From NCBI RefSeq assembly GCF_014696715.1, contig NZ_JACJQO010000008.1:124001-188000 (forward strand): a stretch of DNA of 64,000 nucleotides, in the 5' to 3' direction. Each line of letters begins with the position of its first letter. Within the stretch, counting starts at the first letter, position 1. The notes beneath the pieces were generated by a model that saw only the letters and a list, made by a program, of their open reading frames with translations, was not told the DNA's origin and did no database searches. Below, one piece after another: positions 35,489-46,617 of the stretch. This stretch comes from Pseudanabaena sp. FACHB-2040. GTDB taxonomy: Bacteria; Cyanobacteriota; Cyanobacteriia; Phormidesmidales; Phormidesmidaceae. A program made the position numbers and the translations under genes.

Positions 35489-36340
35489 ATGAGTGTGAAA
35501 AACAACGAAAAGTCAGCTAAGAAATTAGCGAGCATTGTCGGCCTGGTAAGTGTCAGTGCATTCCTGAGCCTCCCAGCTCTAGCGCTGCTCAATTCCCAAT
35601 CCTCCAATACCGATTCGGTCAATACTGAATCAGGGCAGCTACTTGGACAAACGGGCGGTACCACGGGGACAGGAACGACAGGTGCGACGGGTACAACGGC
35701 TCCTGGTGCAGCAACTCCTGGCACGACTGGCACTGGCACTGGCATTGATACGACGACCCCTGGTGCAGCAACTCCTGGCACTATTGGAACCGACGGTGCA
35801 GCAACTCCTGGTACCGCTGGAACTGGCACTGGTGCAACTCCTGGTACTAGTAGAACAACGGGTACCGGTGCAACTCCTGGTACTAGTAGAACGACGGGTA
35901 CCGGTGTAGGAACTGGCGCAGGTGGCACTGGTACGACAACTCCTGGTGTAGCAACTCCCGGCACGACTGGCACCGGCGTAGGTGGCACTATTACGACTCC
36001 TGGCACTACTGGAACTGGCACCAGCATCACAACTCCCGGCACGACTGGCACTGGTACAGGGGCTGGCGCAGGCGGTACGGTCACAACTCCTGGCACCACG
36101 GCTCCCGGTGTGGGTACGGGCGTAGGTGGCGCGGGTACGACGACCCCCGGTGTAGGCACTGGAGTTGGTGGTGCAGGTACGACAACTCCTGGTGTAGATG
36201 CAGGAGTTGATGGCACTGGCACAACAGGTACGGGCGCTGGTGTAGGGGCCGGTGGTGCAGAAGGCTTCGATGATGGCACGACTGGCACAGGCGCAGGTGC
36301 TGGTGCAGGCGGCACAGACGGCGTTCGAGCTTTCTGGTAA
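35489..36340 (+). CDS. Exported Thr/Gly-rich low-complexity repeat protein
   Basis: 283 residues. A signal peptide ([22 protein letters not shown]) is followed by about 230 residues made almost wholly of Thr, Gly, Pro, Ala and Val in repeats such as TPGTTGTG and [15 protein letters not shown]. The DNA is a degenerate tandem repeat. AGGAAAAACA precedes the ATG. Composition resembles surface, glycosylated or matrix proteins. Thr-rich tracts are candidate O-glycosylation sites, but this is inference. A long frame on the opposite strand is a by-product of the repeat. Confidence 0.7.
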   Translation: MSVKNNEKSAKKLASIVGLVSVSAFLSLPALALLNSQSSNTDSVNTESGQLLGQTGGTTGTGTTGATGTTAPGAATPGTTGTGTGIDTTTPGAATPGTIGTDGAATPGTAGTGTGATPGTSRTTGTGATPGTSRTTGTGVGTGAGGTGTTTPGVATPGTTGTGVGGTITTPGTTGTGTSITTPGTTGTGTGAGAGGTVTTPGTTAPGVGTGVGGAGTTTPGVGTGVGGAGTTTPGVDAGVDGTGTTGTGAGVGAGGAEGFDDGTTGTGAGAGAGGTDGVRAFW

Positions 36341-36348
36341 ATAGTAGT

Positions 36349-36376
36349 GGTGCGGACGTAGAATCCCGTCCGCACC
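36349..36376. terminator. Hairpin after the Thr/Gly-rich gene
   Basis: Perfect 10-bp arms GGTGCGGACG (36349-36358) and CGTCCGCACC (36367-36376), loop 8 nt, 8 nt after the stop; no T tract. Confidence 0.6.
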
Positions 36377-36427
36377 GACTGCATTTGAATCAGAATTACA
36401 CTATGGCGTATTGGGCTTATTAGAGGT

Positions 36428-36988
36428 ATGGCGTATCAGATACTCAAGCTTCTTCCGTTTGCCACTCTAGCCTGGTCCCTGTGGCTGTATCTCACTCCTC
36501 GAACCCCAGTCGCTTCGCAGCCGGTCACGCCTCCCCAAATGGCAGCAGCAAAGGCCGCCTCTTCTAATGCTGCTGTTGACCCAACGTTAGAGTCCAACCG
36601 GCTAGAAATTGAACTGAGTCGCCGCACGGTGACCCTATACCGAAACAACGCCAAGGTAAGAAGCTACCCCATTGGTGTCGGTCGGCAGGGTTGGGAAACG
36701 CCGGAAGGGCAGTTCAGAGTGATGCAGATGCGGCGCAACCCAGTTTGGATTCACCCCTTTACCAATGAATCGTTCCCGCCGGGGCATCCTGAAAATCCTT
36801 TAGGGTCTTACTGGATAGGCTTCTGGCGCAATGGCGAAGACTGGATTGGATTTCACGGCACACCTCCTTCTGATCGACAGACGGTGGGCCAGGCAATCTC
36901 CCACGGCTGCATTCGCATGTATGACGAGGACATTGCGGAACTGTATAACGAGGTGAACTTAGGCAGACAGGTCATTGTGAAGCCCTAG
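36428..36988 (+). CDS. L,D-transpeptidase (YkuD family), membrane-anchored
   Basis: 186 residues. An N-terminal signal anchor (ILKLLPFATLAWSLWLYL) is followed by a YkuD domain (about 58-186) with LEIELSRRTVTLYR, a YPIGVG strand and the catalytic signature HGTPPSD ... ISHGCIRMYDED. The nucleophile Cys, His and Arg are all present. It should cross-link peptidoglycan or attach proteins to it. The 3' end overlaps the convergent DUF922 gene by 17 bp. Confidence 0.92.
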   Translation: MAYQILKLLPFATLAWSLWLYLTPRTPVASQPVTPPQMAAAKAASSNAAVDPTLESNRLEIELSRRTVTLYRNNAKVRSYPIGVGRQGWETPEGQFRVMQMRRNPVWIHPFTNESFPPGHPENPLGSYWIGFWRNGEDWIGFHGTPPSDRQTVGQAISHGCIRMYDEDIAELYNEVNLGRQVIVKP

Positions 36989-37742
36989 AGCCGCCAGGAA
37001 AAACAGCGCCCTGACTAGATCCGTGATTAGTTGTGTGGTCGTAGTCTAAGTCTCTCTGGTTATAACGTCTAATAATGCTCTGACTGGCGACATTGGCAGC
37101 ACTGTCGAGCGCCTGGCAGGATGAGTAGGCAGGGAGCTGGTTTAAGGCCGACAGAATCTCTCTGCCTGCAGAAATGCCGTTGTTTTTATGTCCGTCCTCA
37201 TGGTTTTGTAGTGCCGTAATGTACCGCTGCCATTCCGCAACCAGCGATCGCGGTGCTCCTGCGGGAGGTACCCACTGTGGATAGGTAATGGTGACGTCGA
37301 TTTTGGTCGCTGGCGAACTGACGCTACATTGGCTGCTGGCTCTGTTATAGCGATATGACCAGTGCACGAACCATTCGGTTCTAGCGTCGTAGCGCCGCCC
37401 TTCCGCAGGCTCAAAGGGGCCTTGCTGGAGCATTTGTGTTCGCAACTGGGTGGCGCTGGTGCCGGTAATTGGGTAGTAACGATGGTTGACGTTGATGGTT
37501 GGCGCTACTAATGGCTGAGCCTGCTGACTTTGCAGCCTGCTCTGAAGCTGTTTTTTGGGTTCGTTTAGGCTCTCTGTTTCAAAGGAAGCAGCTTCTGCTT
37601 TCAAGGCAAGGTTTGCGCTACCAAAACCAAAACTTTGCAGTTCAGGCGTTTTCAGCAGATGCCCTTGGATAGGTCCGCCTGCTAAGCTAAGCAGTAGGGT
37701 CAATAAAAACAGTCCGAAAAACTTGAAACGCAGCACAGGCAT
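36972..37742 (-). CDS. DUF922 family secreted putative metalloprotease
   Basis: 256 residues. A signal peptide (FKFFGLFLLTLLLSLAGG) is followed by a DUF922 domain (about 110-230). This has YYPITGTSATQLRTQM, WRY-like WFVHWSYRYN, paired cysteines, and the HExxH-type motif NHEDGHKNNG (about residue 191), which suggests zinc peptidase activity. The C-terminal tail DYDHTTNHGSSQG is short. It is downstream of the rhodopsin on the same strand with a 169-bp gap. Function is unproven. Confidence 0.8.
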   Translation of the reverse strand: MPVLRFKFFGLFLLTLLLSLAGGPIQGHLLKTPELQSFGFGSANLALKAEAASFETESLNEPKKQLQSRLQSQQAQPLVAPTINVNHRYYPITGTSATQLRTQMLQQGPFEPAEGRRYDARTEWFVHWSYRYNRASSQCSVSSPATKIDVTITYPQWVPPAGAPRSLVAEWQRYITALQNHEDGHKNNGISAGREILSALNQLPAYSSCQALDSAANVASQSIIRRYNQRDLDYDHTTNHGSSQGAVFPGGSRASQ

Positions 37743-37911
37743 TCCTTCTAAGCGAGCGCTCAGATATAATGCCCCCTTCTCCTCAAAATCTCTCTAAAGA
37801 TAGAGGTGCTGCACAGAAATTTATGTAGATGTAGTTTTTATAGCTTGTCTGGGCTGCTGAGTGGGGGATGGGAGGCTGCGATCGCAACCTCCCTCAATCC
37901 TCTTTACGCCC

Positions 37912-38736
37912 CTAACGGCTGCCACCCGGAAAATAGCGCCGCCGCCGCTGCCGCCGCGGTTGCCAGGGCAGTCTAATGTCGCTGAAGTGGAAAGTACCGC
38001 TGACAAAGTGCTCCTCAGTAGTTTCTGTTGGTTTCTCCTTTAAGCTGCGCAGCCCATTGAGGTCAATGAAGCTAAAAACGACTTTAGAGAAAAATGGAAC
38101 TAGACAGAAGAGAAAGGTTTCGACCGTGCGATCAAAAACATTTAAGGCAGCAGGCCCCAAAATCCAAATAATTGGGTAGCAAATCCAGGTTACGGTGAAA
38201 AAGGTGGTTAAGCGGTCATAAAATCGAACTAGTGCAGGCTCATTCTGCGATTTAGCCCGGTCACGGTAGGGGCCCCAGATCAGCCAGAGCACTACTAGAA
38301 ACGCGACCGTTCCATTGATGTACCAGAAATACCGCACACTGGGTACGGCAGCAATATCGGCTAACAAGCCCGACCCAATGACAATCACCTGCGTGGCCAT
38401 GGCAGAGAATATCAGGGTCCAGTCTTTGTGTTTCATGTAGTGCATGGCCGACCAGCCCAAGGCCAATAGCAGTAGGGGCGTGGTGACAATCCAATCTAAG
38501 TAACGACCTAGAAAGACAATATGGTCATCGAAGGGATTGATTCTGCCAAACTCTAGGCCTTCACCCGGCATTACTAAGGATAAATAAGCCAGCCCTGACC
38601 AGATTGGAATAAACATCGCAACGAAATATTCCAGCTTGGGAAGGCCCTTGGGATTTCTGCCAAGCAAGGCAAAATATAGGGCTCCAATTGCCATGCCAGC
38701 AATGTAGAGCCACTGCCAAAAATACTGCCAATTCAT
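37912..38736 (-). CDS. Anabaena-type sensory rhodopsin (xenorhodopsin clade)
   Basis: 274 residues from the ATG at 38736, which has AAGAGG 6-11 nt upstream. Seven membrane helices; the whole protein follows Anabaena sensory rhodopsin (for example RNPKGLPKLEYFVAMFIPIW, FSFIDLNGLRSL). The retinal Schiff-base Lys is K218 in PFFSKVVF. Counterion Asp81 is in RYLDWIVTTPLLLLAL. The proton-donor position is Ala92 instead of Asp. The position of bacteriorhodopsin Asp212 is Pro214, as in Anabaena sensory rhodopsin. The cytoplasmic tail is basic (RRQRRRR). The soluble transducer normally next to such rhodopsins is not adjacent. Expected role: photochromic green/orange light sensing, or inward proton transport as in some xenorhodopsins. 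Confidence 0.93.
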   Translation of the reverse strand: MNWQYFWQWLYIAGMAIGALYFALLGRNPKGLPKLEYFVAMFIPIWSGLAYLSLVMPGEGLEFGRINPFDDHIVFLGRYLDWIVTTPLLLLALGWSAMHYMKHKDWTLIFSAMATQVIVIGSGLLADIAAVPSVRYFWYINGTVAFLVVLWLIWGPYRDRAKSQNEPALVRFYDRLTTFFTVTWICYPIIWILGPAALNVFDRTVETFLFCLVPFFSKVVFSFIDLNGLRSLKEKPTETTEEHFVSGTFHFSDIRLPWQPRRQRRRRYFPGGSR

Positions 38737-39302
38737 AAATAACCTCTTATTGTAATTCTCAGCTAAGGCAATTCTTGTCAAAGAAAAGTGATCGAAATGT
38801 GATCAATGCTCAGGAGTAAAATTCAGGAACAAAATTTTTGCTACTCCGGTTCCTATTCACAGGTACAGAACTGCTTGAATGGCACAACTAACCTAATTAA
38901 TAGCGGCTCCTGCAAGCAAAATCCTACTTAGATAACCATTCTCTCTAAAGAGAAAGCTTCTATCTTGAGATGCATTTAGATATTTCAGTTAACTGCAAAT
39001 TCAGATACAGATTTAAGGGTTTTGAGAGTCATACAAAGCTTTAAAGCCTGGCCTAGCCAACAATTAGCTCGATGCCAGCAGTGTTAAATCAACTGCAGAA
39101 TTATAGGCTGCTCATCATTCGTTTGCCATCATTTGCTCATCGCTAGACACCGATGGCGATCACTAACCCACTACTGTGGCAGGGGCTAACAATTTATAAA
39201 TCATTCTCCTTTAGCAGGATGATCCTCTGTCTTGGCCTACCTAGCATCGAGTTGATCGGTTTCCTCGAAGACCTGTGACCTCGCGCAAAGGCAGATACTC
39301 TC
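38737..39302. other. Divergent promoter region, rhodopsin and phosphoketolase
   Basis: 566 nt, AT-rich, no gene seen. Two TGATC-containing repeats AAGTGATCGAAATGTGATC (38785-38803) lie near the rhodopsin start; TGTGATC is a CRP half-site sequence, but no full palindrome was found. A small palindrome TTCTCTCTAAAGAGAA sits near 38939. Confidence 0.4.
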
Positions 39303-41774
39303 ATGACCCAAGCGATCGCACGTGAAGCTCAATCGGGCACCCTTGCCCCCGACCTGCTGCGTAAAATGGACGCCTACTGGCGGGCAGCCAACTATCTTTC
39401 AGTGGGCCAAATATATTTGCTCGATAATCCCCTGCTTAAAGAGCCGCTGACCTTGGATCACGTGAAGCCTCGATTGCTAGGCCATTGGGGCACCACACCG
39501 GGGCTAAATTTTATCTATGTTCACCTCAACCGCGCTATTAAACAGTACGACCTGAATGCAATCTACATTGCGGGGCCGGGGCATGGTGGACCTGGCCTGG
39601 TTGCCAATACCTATCTAGAAGGCAGTTACAGCGACTACTATTCCAACATTTCTCAAGATGCCGAGGGCATGAAAAAGCTGTTTAAGCAGTTTTCGTTTCC
39701 CTACGGCATTCCCAGCCATGTCGCGCCAGAGACACCCGGCTCGATTCACGAAGGAGGAGAACTGGGCTACTCCATTGCCCATGCGTATGGAGCCGCTTTT
39801 GATAACCCGGATTTGCTGGTCTGCTGTGTCGTAGGCGATGGCGAAGCGGAGACAGGGCCTCTGGCAACGGCCTGGCACTCCAACAAGTTTCTCAACCCGG
39901 CCCGCGATGGAGCCGTGCTGCCCATTCTGCACCTAAATGGCTACAAAATTGCCAACCCAACGATTTTGGCCCGCATGAGCGAGCGGGAGCTAGAGAGCCT
40001 ATTTGTGGGCTATGGTTACAAGCCCTACTTTGTCGAAGGCTCTGAACCCGAAGCCATGCACCAGCTCATGGCCGAAACTCTAGATACCATCATTGGGGAG
40101 ACTAAGGCGATTCAGCACGAGGCTCGCACCAGCGGTTTGAAAGAGCGGCCCCAATATCCCATGATCATCTTGCGATCGCCCAAAGGCTGGACTGGCCCCA
40201 AGGAAGTAGATGGTAAAAAAACGGAGGGTTTTTGGCGATCGCACCAGGTGCCTTTTGCTGAGATGAAGAGCAATCCAGAGCACCTAAAGCTGCTGGAAGA
40301 CTGGATGAAGAGCTATCGACCGGAGGAGCTGTTTGACGAAAACGGCAGGCTGATCGAAGAACTGGCCGAATTGGCACCGCAAGGCCAACGGCGCATGGGC
40401 GACAACCCCCATGCCAACGGTGGGGCCATACTGCACGACCTGCGGATGCCGGACTTTCGAGATTACGCCTTTGAGATGAGCGCTCCCGGCACTGAATACG
40501 CCGAAGCCACCCGCATTATGGGTACCTTCCTGCGCGATGTGATGAAGCTCAACTTAGATAGGGCCAACTTCCGCCTTTTTGGCCCCGACGAGACGGCCTC
40601 TAATCGACTGAGCTCGGTATTTGAGGTGAGCGATCGCACTTGGCTAGAAGACATCTACCCCTACGACGATCACCTCTCGCCCGAGGGACGCGTCATGGAG
40701 ATTTTGAGCGAGCATACCTGTCAAGGCTGGCTGGAGGGCTACCTGCTCACTGGGCGACACGGCCTCTTCTCCTGCTACGAGGCGTTTATCCATATTGTCG
40801 ATTCGATGTTTAACCAGCACGCTAAGTGGCTGGAAAGCTGCAACCACATTGAGTGGCGGCGGCCCGTGGCCTCGCTCAACTACCTGCTCACCTCCCATGT
40901 TTGGCGGCAGGACCACAATGGCTTTAGCCACCAAGACCCCGGCTTTCTAGACGTAGTAGCCAACAAGAAGGCCAGTGTCACTCGAATCTACCTACCGCCC
41001 GACGCCAACACCCTGCTCTCGGTAACTGATCACTGCTTGCGCAGCCACAACTATATCAATGTCATTGTGGCGGGTAAACAAGCGGCTCTCCAGTACCTCG
41101 ATATGGATGCTGCCGTGAAGCACTGCACCCTAGGCATTGGCATTTGGGAATGGGCTAGTAATGACCAGGGAGGAGAACCGGATGTGGTGATGGCCTCCTG
41201 CGGCGACGTTCCTACCCTGGAAGCCTTGGCGGCAGTGGATATCCTGCGGCAGAACTTTCCCGATCTCAAGGTGCGATTTGTCAACGTCGTTGATCTGATG
41301 AAGCTGCAGCCAGAGAGCGAACACCCGCATGGACTGAGCGATCGCAAATTTGACTCCCTGTTTACGACCGACAAGCCCATCATCTTCGCCTTTCACGGCT
41401 ATCCCTGGCTGATCCACCGGCTTACTTACCGGCGCACCAACCACAAAAACCTCCATGTCCGGGGCTACAAAGAGGAAGGTACGACCACAACCCCCTTCGA
41501 CATGGTGGTGCGAAACGATGTGGATCGTTTTCATCTAGCGATGGATGTCATCGATCGCGTGCCCAAACTCCAGAACGTGGGTGCCCATGTTCAGCAAAAG
41601 CTGCACGAAAAGCTGGTCGAGCACGTCCACTACATCTCAACCTATGGCGACGACATGCCCGAGATCCAAGACTGGAAATGGCCCTACTCCGGCCAACCGT
41701 CTGACCAAAGTCCTCAAGATGTAGCTACCCCCGATGCTGCAGACGAATCAGAGAGCGTGCGCTCAGACGCTTAA
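39303..41774 (+). CDS. xfp: Xylulose-5-phosphate/fructose-6-phosphate phosphoketolase
   Basis: 823 residues, the usual length. Family landmarks: [40 protein letters not shown], the TPP-binding [19 protein letters not shown] and [11 protein letters not shown]. It splits xylulose-5-P (or fructose-6-P) with phosphate into acetyl-phosphate and glyceraldehyde-3-P (or erythrose-4-P), a thiamine-diphosphate enzyme of the carbon-conserving shunt. The C-terminal tail ([19 protein letters not shown]) is acidic and disordered. No acetate kinase is adjacent. A GCGATCGC site occurs at the second codons. Confidence 0.96.
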   Translation: MTQAIAREAQSGTLAPDLLRKMDAYWRAANYLSVGQIYLLDNPLLKEPLTLDHVKPRLLGHWGTTPGLNFIYVHLNRAIKQYDLNAIYIAGPGHGGPGLVANTYLEGSYSDYYSNISQDAEGMKKLFKQFSFPYGIPSHVAPETPGSIHEGGELGYSIAHAYGAAFDNPDLLVCCVVGDGEAETGPLATAWHSNKFLNPARDGAVLPILHLNGYKIANPTILARMSERELESLFVGYGYKPYFVEGSEPEAMHQLMAETLDTIIGETKAIQHEARTSGLKERPQYPMIILRSPKGWTGPKEVDGKKTEGFWRSHQVPFAEMKSNPEHLKLLEDWMKSYRPEELFDENGRLIEELAELAPQGQRRMGDNPHANGGAILHDLRMPDFRDYAFEMSAPGTEYAEATRIMGTFLRDVMKLNLDRANFRLFGPDETASNRLSSVFEVSDRTWLEDIYPYDDHLSPEGRVMEILSEHTCQGWLEGYLLTGRHGLFSCYEAFIHIVDSMFNQHAKWLESCNHIEWRRPVASLNYLLTSHVWRQDHNGFSHQDPGFLDVVANKKASVTRIYLPPDANTLLSVTDHCLRSHNYINVIVAGKQAALQYLDMDAAVKHCTLGIGIWEWASNDQGGEPDVVMASCGDVPTLEALAAVDILRQNFPDLKVRFVNVVDLMKLQPESEHPHGLSDRKFDSLFTTDKPIIFAFHGYPWLIHRLTYRRTNHKNLHVRGYKEEGTTTTPFDMVVRNDVDRFHLAMDVIDRVPKLQNVGAHVQQKLHEKLVEHVHYISTYGDDMPEIQDWKWPYSGQPSDQSPQDVATPDAADESESVRSDA

Positions 41775-42306
41775 ACAGAAGGACTAAGGGCGAGATTTCA
41801 GCCCATAAGCCAACGTCTTATGGTGCCCTAGCGCCGTGAAGCTAAACCCTCTGGGCTTTTACTTCACCGGCGCTGGGGCTTTGTCACATAAATCAAAACC
41901 CTAGCGCCAAACTTTTTCAGGTTGTTATTACCCGGCATGAAGGCGCAAATTTTCACGACTTCATTTAGAGCAGTTGTGTTCCTGTAGAAGTACAGCTTGT
42001 GGCTTTAAATCAACTCAAATGCCGTCTTCCAAAAAACGAGCTGAAAGATCATATCACCTACCTTTTGTTTCGGGTGAATTACTCCTGTCTAACCGCTGCT
42101 GAAAAAGCTCAACAGCACTCACCGAATGGAAAGCGTAAAGAAGTTTTGTAGTTTTTTGACCAGAGTATCTACTAAAGGTGAAAAAGGGATTAATTAAACT
42201 AGTGTGAATAGACTCTGTAGGTACGGGTTTAATGATCGGTAGGGCGTCTCCGGGTGTTTGCGGAGGTAAAAAAGGGATTTCTTTAGATATTTGCGGAGGC
42301 GTCGAG
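41775..42306. other. Intergenic spacer
   Basis: About 530 nt. The first 100 nt hold the phosphoketolase terminator. The rest is AT-rich with no recognisable gene. The decamer TTTGCGGAGG occurs twice just before the next gene, at about 42255 and 42290; the second acts as ribosome site. Confidence 0.5.
41825..41879 (+). terminator. Large terminator hairpin after phosphoketolase
   Basis: GCCCTAGCGCCGTGAAG (41825-41841) pairs, with a bulge and a mismatch, with CTTCACCGGCGCTGGGGC (41862-41879), followed by TTTGTC. Confidence 0.75.
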
Positions 42307-45300
42307 ATGACATCGTCCATTGATCAAGGTGAGATAGGGCGGCTTCAGGCTTTGCATGCTTACAACATTCTCGATACGTCTGCTACCGCTGAGTTCGACG
42401 ATCTTACTTTGCTAGCAGCCGAGATTTGCCAAACCCCAATTGCTTTGATCAGCCTGATAGATGCATCTCGACAGTGGTTCAAGTCCAGGATCGGGATACC
42501 CCTTTCAGAAACTCCCAGAGACATTGCGTTCTGCAACTACACCATTAGGGCTGATGTGCCGCTAGTGGTCGAGGATACGCATACCGATCCACGCTTTGCG
42601 GCAAACCCTTTAGTCTTGGGAGAACCCAAAATCCGCTTCTATGCAGGGTCTTCCTTAATCACCCCTAATTCCTATCGAATCGGAACCCTCTGCGTGATTG
42701 ATGTGGTTCCTCGGCAGTTGACTAGCAAGCAGCTTTCCGCTTTACAGGCTTTGAGTCGACAGGTCGTTAGCCAACTGGAGCTGCACAAAAGCTATAGCAC
42801 TCTAATAGAGCTTGCTGCTAAGCAGCAAGGGGCTCTAACAAGTACAAGTGATATTTGGGACTGCAAGCAGTCAGACACAGCCGCTCTTCAGCTATCAGCG
42901 AAAGTAGACTCTTTAGAAGCGGCCGTTATTCCAACCAGTTGGGCTGGCATTACCTTGAACTGGGACGCTTCTATTAAGGAAATCCTATACTCTGCGGCTG
43001 CCCATCTGGCTATTGGTCATCGGCAGGCATCGGCCGCTCTTAGGAATTCACTCAAAGAACTTGCTGATATTAAGTTTGCACTAGATCAGTCCTCGATCGT
43101 CGCAATTACAGATTCTCGAGGAATCATTACCTACGTCAATGACAAATTTTGTGAGATTTCCCAGTACAGCAGAGAAGAGTTAATCGGCCAAAATCATCAG
43201 TTAATCAACTCTAGCTACCATTCGAGAGCCTTCTTCCAAAATATGTGGAGAACTATCTCAAGCGGCAAGGTATGGCAAGGAGAAGTTAGGAATCGAGCCA
43301 GAGACGGCTCACTTTACTGGGTAGGCACTACTATTGTGCCGTTTCTAGACTCCCAGGGCAAACCCTCTCAATACGTCGCTATCCGCAACGACATTACTGC
43401 TCGTAAGCAGGCAGAAGTCGCAGTGCTGCGTGCTAAGGAATTTAGCAACCACATTGTGACGGCTTCCCCAACCCTCATTTGTGGAATTGCTCCCAATGGA
43501 ACGACCTCGTTTGTCAATCAGGCAGTTAGCCAGATTACGGAATATCCAGCTAAAGAGTTGGTGGGCCAAAACTGGTGGCATCTCCTCTATCCTCAAGGCG
43601 AATATTGGCAGGTTGAAAAACTCTTTCGAGATTTCAACCAGGGGCAAGTTGTTAACTATGAAATGACGCTAACAACTCGAAGCGGCAGCAAACGAGTTAT
43701 TGCCTGGAACTCGGTTAACCGCTGGAATGCCCAGGGCGAACTTTTAGAAATTGTGGGCATTGGGGTTGATGTTACTGAGCGTAAGCATAGCGAAGCTGTC
43801 TTGAGACAACAGCGGGAGCGCGAAGGGCTGGTGACCGCTATCGCCCATCGAATTCGCCAATCTTTGGATCTGCACGAAATTTTGAATACCACGGTGGCAG
43901 AAGTGCAGCAAACGCTGCAGGCAGATCGGGTAATTACCTATCGCACCAACCCCGATGGTTCGGGGCAGGTGCTAACAGAAGCAGTTGCCCCCGGCGTATC
44001 GTCTATCTTTAACTATCTTTTGCCTGCAGACATTTTCCCCCTACAGTGCTATCAGCTCTATCAGCAGGGTCGAGTTCGACAGGTCACTAATGTTGAGCAA
44101 GACCCCATGTCTGAATGTTTGCGCGACACGCTGCGCCAGATCGGGGTGAAATCTAAGTTGGTAGTGCCCATTATTCATGAAAGTACGCTTTGGGGCATTT
44201 TGGTAGTCCACCAGTGTAGTCGGACTCGGCAGTGGGAAGGGTGGGAGACAGACCTGCTGCGGCAGCTCTCGACTCAAGTTGCGATCGCAGTCCACCAAGC
44301 AGCCCTTTACCAGCAGTCTCAGTCAGAACTGGCCGAGCGCAAGCAGGCAGAAGCCGCCCTCAGAGAGAGCGAAGCTCGATACAGGCTGGTCGCTGAAAAT
44401 ATGCGTGATCTGGTTTCGCTCCACGATCCAAAGGGTCATTTTCTGTATGTCAGTCCATCCTGTAAGTCTCTTCTGGGCTACAGCAGTAGTGAGTTGCTGG
44501 GGCAGCTTCCCGTCGCATTTTGCTATCCCGGCCATCGAGATGAGGTGCAGCAGGCAATTGATCTAGCAGCAGCAGGTCAAGAATCAGATTCGATTACCTG
44601 TCAGATGCGGAAAAGAACGGGAGACTACATCTGGTTAGAAATTTTAGCGAAGCCAATCTTTGACGAATTCGGTCAAGTCACGCGGTTTCAAATGACATCA
44701 CGCGATGTCACTGAACGCATGAAGTTTCAGGAGCAATTGATCGCAGATGCGCTTCATGATGGTCTAACTGGTCTGCCTAACCGGAGCTTGTTAATGACCC
44801 GACTAGATCAGGCCCTTAAAGACCTTAAAGTAGATGCTACAAAACAGTTTGGGGTGCTGTTTCTAGATCTCGACCACTTCAAGGTGATTAACGATAGTCT
44901 TGGTCATTTGTTAGGTGATCAGCTGCTCTGCGCCATTGCCAAGAAACTACAGGCTCTTGTCCGTACAAATGATGTTGTTGCCCGGTTAGGAGGAGATGAA
45001 TTTGTTATTCTCACCGAGAACATTAGAAACGCTAGTGAAATTCTCAACCTAGCAAGCCGCATCAGTCAGGCTTTTAGGCAGCCTCTCACAGTGGAAGGGC
45101 ATGAGCTATTTGTTACTGTGAGCATTGGAATTTTGACAGGCGACCCAATTTATCAAAATGCCTCGGTGCTGCTGCGCGATGCCGATATCTCTATGTATCA
45201 GGCAAAAGCAAAGGGCAGAAACGGCTATCAAGTGTTCAGCCCATCAATGCACCTTCAGGTACTCAAGCGGCTTAATTTAGAGACTGATCTGCGTAAAGCC

Positions 45301-46053
45301 TTAGACCACCAGGAACTGTTTTTACTGTACCAGCCTATTGTTTCTTTAGACAGCCAAGAAATCGTCGGCTTTGAGGCCCTAATCCGCTGGAAACATGCCT
45401 CCCGAGGACTGATTTTACCGACTGATTTTATTCCGGTGGCTGAGGAGACAGGCTTGATTGTGCCCATCGGTCTGTGGACTCTTGAAACAGCCTGTCGCCA
45501 GATCGTTGCTTGGCAGAGCCAGCTTCCGCTTGCCCATTCTTTGAAACTCAGTGTCAACCTCTCCGCCCGGCAGCTACAAAATACCGCGTTTCTACAGCAG
45601 GTAGATGATACGCTCAGGTTGACTGGTATGCCGCCCAATCGTCTCAGTCTAGAGCTGACTGAAAGCATCATGGTTCAAGATAATTTAGACACCATTGGGC
45701 TACTCAGACAGCTGCGGGAAAGAGGCATTCGCATCAGCATTGATGACTTTGGTACTGGCTATTCGTCGCTACGCTATCTTCATCAAATGCCTGTTGATGC
45801 GCTGAAAATAGATAAATCTTTTGTTGAAAATATGCATGATGATAGCCACCATCAAAAGATTATCGAAACCATTATTGCGCTTAGCCAACACTTGAAGCTA
45901 GACGTGATTGCAGAAGGGATTGAGAGCCGTGACCAGCTAGCTAACTTAAAACAGCTAGATTGCCAGTTTGGCCAGGGTTATCTATTTGCCAAACCCCTAA
46001 AGCCTGAAGAAGCTAGCTTGCTTCTAAAACAACCCCATTTTAAGTACCTATAA
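42307..46053 (+). CDS. GAF/PAS diguanylate cyclase-phosphodiesterase (GGDEF-EAL)
   Basis: 1248 residues from the ATG at 42307, which has GGAGG 7 nt upstream; an earlier in-frame ATG at 42232 has none. Order: GAF (about 15-165, no chromophore Cys seen), PAS (255-370), PAS (385-500), GAF (505-690), PAS (695-815), GGDEF (820-985), EAL (995-1245). The cyclase motif RLGGDEF is intact at 895-899, with an RxxD inhibitory site (RTND) five residues before. The phosphodiesterase motif FEALIRW is intact at 1023-1025. Both activities on cyclic di-GMP are possible. Cytosolic. Followed by a hemerythrin gene. Confidence 0.94.
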   Translation: MTSSIDQGEIGRLQALHAYNILDTSATAEFDDLTLLAAEICQTPIALISLIDASRQWFKSRIGIPLSETPRDIAFCNYTIRADVPLVVEDTHTDPRFAANPLVLGEPKIRFYAGSSLITPNSYRIGTLCVIDVVPRQLTSKQLSALQALSRQVVSQLELHKSYSTLIELAAKQQGALTSTSDIWDCKQSDTAALQLSAKVDSLEAAVIPTSWAGITLNWDASIKEILYSAAAHLAIGHRQASAALRNSLKELADIKFALDQSSIVAITDSRGIITYVNDKFCEISQYSREELIGQNHQLINSSYHSRAFFQNMWRTISSGKVWQGEVRNRARDGSLYWVGTTIVPFLDSQGKPSQYVAIRNDITARKQAEVAVLRAKEFSNHIVTASPTLICGIAPNGTTSFVNQAVSQITEYPAKELVGQNWWHLLYPQGEYWQVEKLFRDFNQGQVVNYEMTLTTRSGSKRVIAWNSVNRWNAQGELLEIVGIGVDVTERKHSEAVLRQQREREGLVTAIAHRIRQSLDLHEILNTTVAEVQQTLQADRVITYRTNPDGSGQVLTEAVAPGVSSIFNYLLPADIFPLQCYQLYQQGRVRQVTNVEQDPMSECLRDTLRQIGVKSKLVVPIIHESTLWGILVVHQCSRTRQWEGWETDLLRQLSTQVAIAVHQAALYQQSQSELAERKQAEAALRESEARYRLVAENMRDLVSLHDPKGHFLYVSPSCKSLLGYSSSELLGQLPVAFCYPGHRDEVQQAIDLAAAGQESDSITCQMRKRTGDYIWLEILAKPIFDEFGQVTRFQMTSRDVTERMKFQEQLIADALHDGLTGLPNRSLLMTRLDQALKDLKVDATKQFGVLFLDLDHFKVINDSLGHLLGDQLLCAIAKKLQALVRTNDVVARLGGDEFVILTENIRNASEILNLASRISQAFRQPLTVEGHELFVTVSIGILTGDPIYQNASVLLRDADISMYQAKAKGRNGYQVFSPSMHLQVLKRLNLETDLRKALDHQELFLLYQPIVSLDSQEIVGFEALIRWKHASRGLILPTDFIPVAEETGLIVPIGLWTLETACRQIVAWQSQLPLAHSLKLSVNLSARQLQNTAFLQQVDDTLRLTGMPPNRLSLELTESIMVQDNLDTIGLLRQLRERGIRISIDDFGTGYSSLRYLHQMPVDALKIDKSFVENMHDDSHHQKIIETIIALSQHLKLDVIAEGIESRDQLANLKQLDCQFGQGYLFAKPLKPEEASLLLKQPHFKYL

Positions 46054-46172
46054 TCGGCTTTGAGGAACATTAACTTTTCTGTCCTATGGCCTGGCTCAGT
46101 GCTGCGATTTGTCTAGAGGGGAACTCTAAAACGTGGAACGGTTCAAGGTTTAGTGTTTCACAGGACTGTAGT

Positions 46173-46592
46173 ATGCAGAAATTTGAGTGGACTGACAGTT
46201 TAAGCGTTGGTGTTCCTATGATTGATACGCAGCATAAGGAACTGATTGCCGCTTTTAACGATCTCTCGGATGCGATTGAACAGGGAACGGGATCAACTTC
46301 TATCAAAAAGCTACTGGTCTTTTTGCAGTATTTCACCGAGTGGCATTTTGGGCAGGAAGAAAGCTGTGCAGCCAAGCACAAATGCCCTATTGCTGGTACC
46401 AATCAGCAGGCTCACGCTAAGTTCTTGGAAATTTTCGGAGAGCTAAAAACCCGATACCGCGAAAGTGGAGCTAGTGAAGAGATTGCCCGCCAGGTCCACA
46501 CTCAGTTGGCCGATTGGCTAGTTAGCCACATTATGACCATTGATACTCAGCTGGGGCAGTGTATTCGACATAGGAGCACTAGTGTTGCTTGA
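46173..46592 (+). CDS. Bacteriohemerythrin
   Basis: 139 residues from the ATG at 46173. Carries the di-iron oxygen-binding signature: IDTQHKEL, FTEWHFGQEE, QQAHAKFLE and SHIMTIDTQLG, matching H...HxxxE...HxxxH...HxxxxD. It is a single-domain protein of the normal length that binds oxygen or nitric oxide. It starts 119 nt after the cyclic di-GMP enzyme on the same strand, so the two may be co-regulated. Confidence 0.93.
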   Translation: MQKFEWTDSLSVGVPMIDTQHKELIAAFNDLSDAIEQGTGSTSIKKLLVFLQYFTEWHFGQEESCAAKHKCPIAGTNQQAHAKFLEIFGELKTRYRESGASEEIARQVHTQLADWLVSHIMTIDTQLGQCIRHRSTSVA

Positions 46593-46617
46593 AGATAGGG
46601 GGTTGCGATCGCATCAT

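Noticed and set aside
35473-36384. A 303-codon minus-strand frame rich in Pro/Val/Ala opposite the Thr/Gly-rich gene
   Set aside because: It is a mirror of the GC-rich tandem repeat. It lacks a signal peptide and ribosome site, whereas the plus-strand gene has both.
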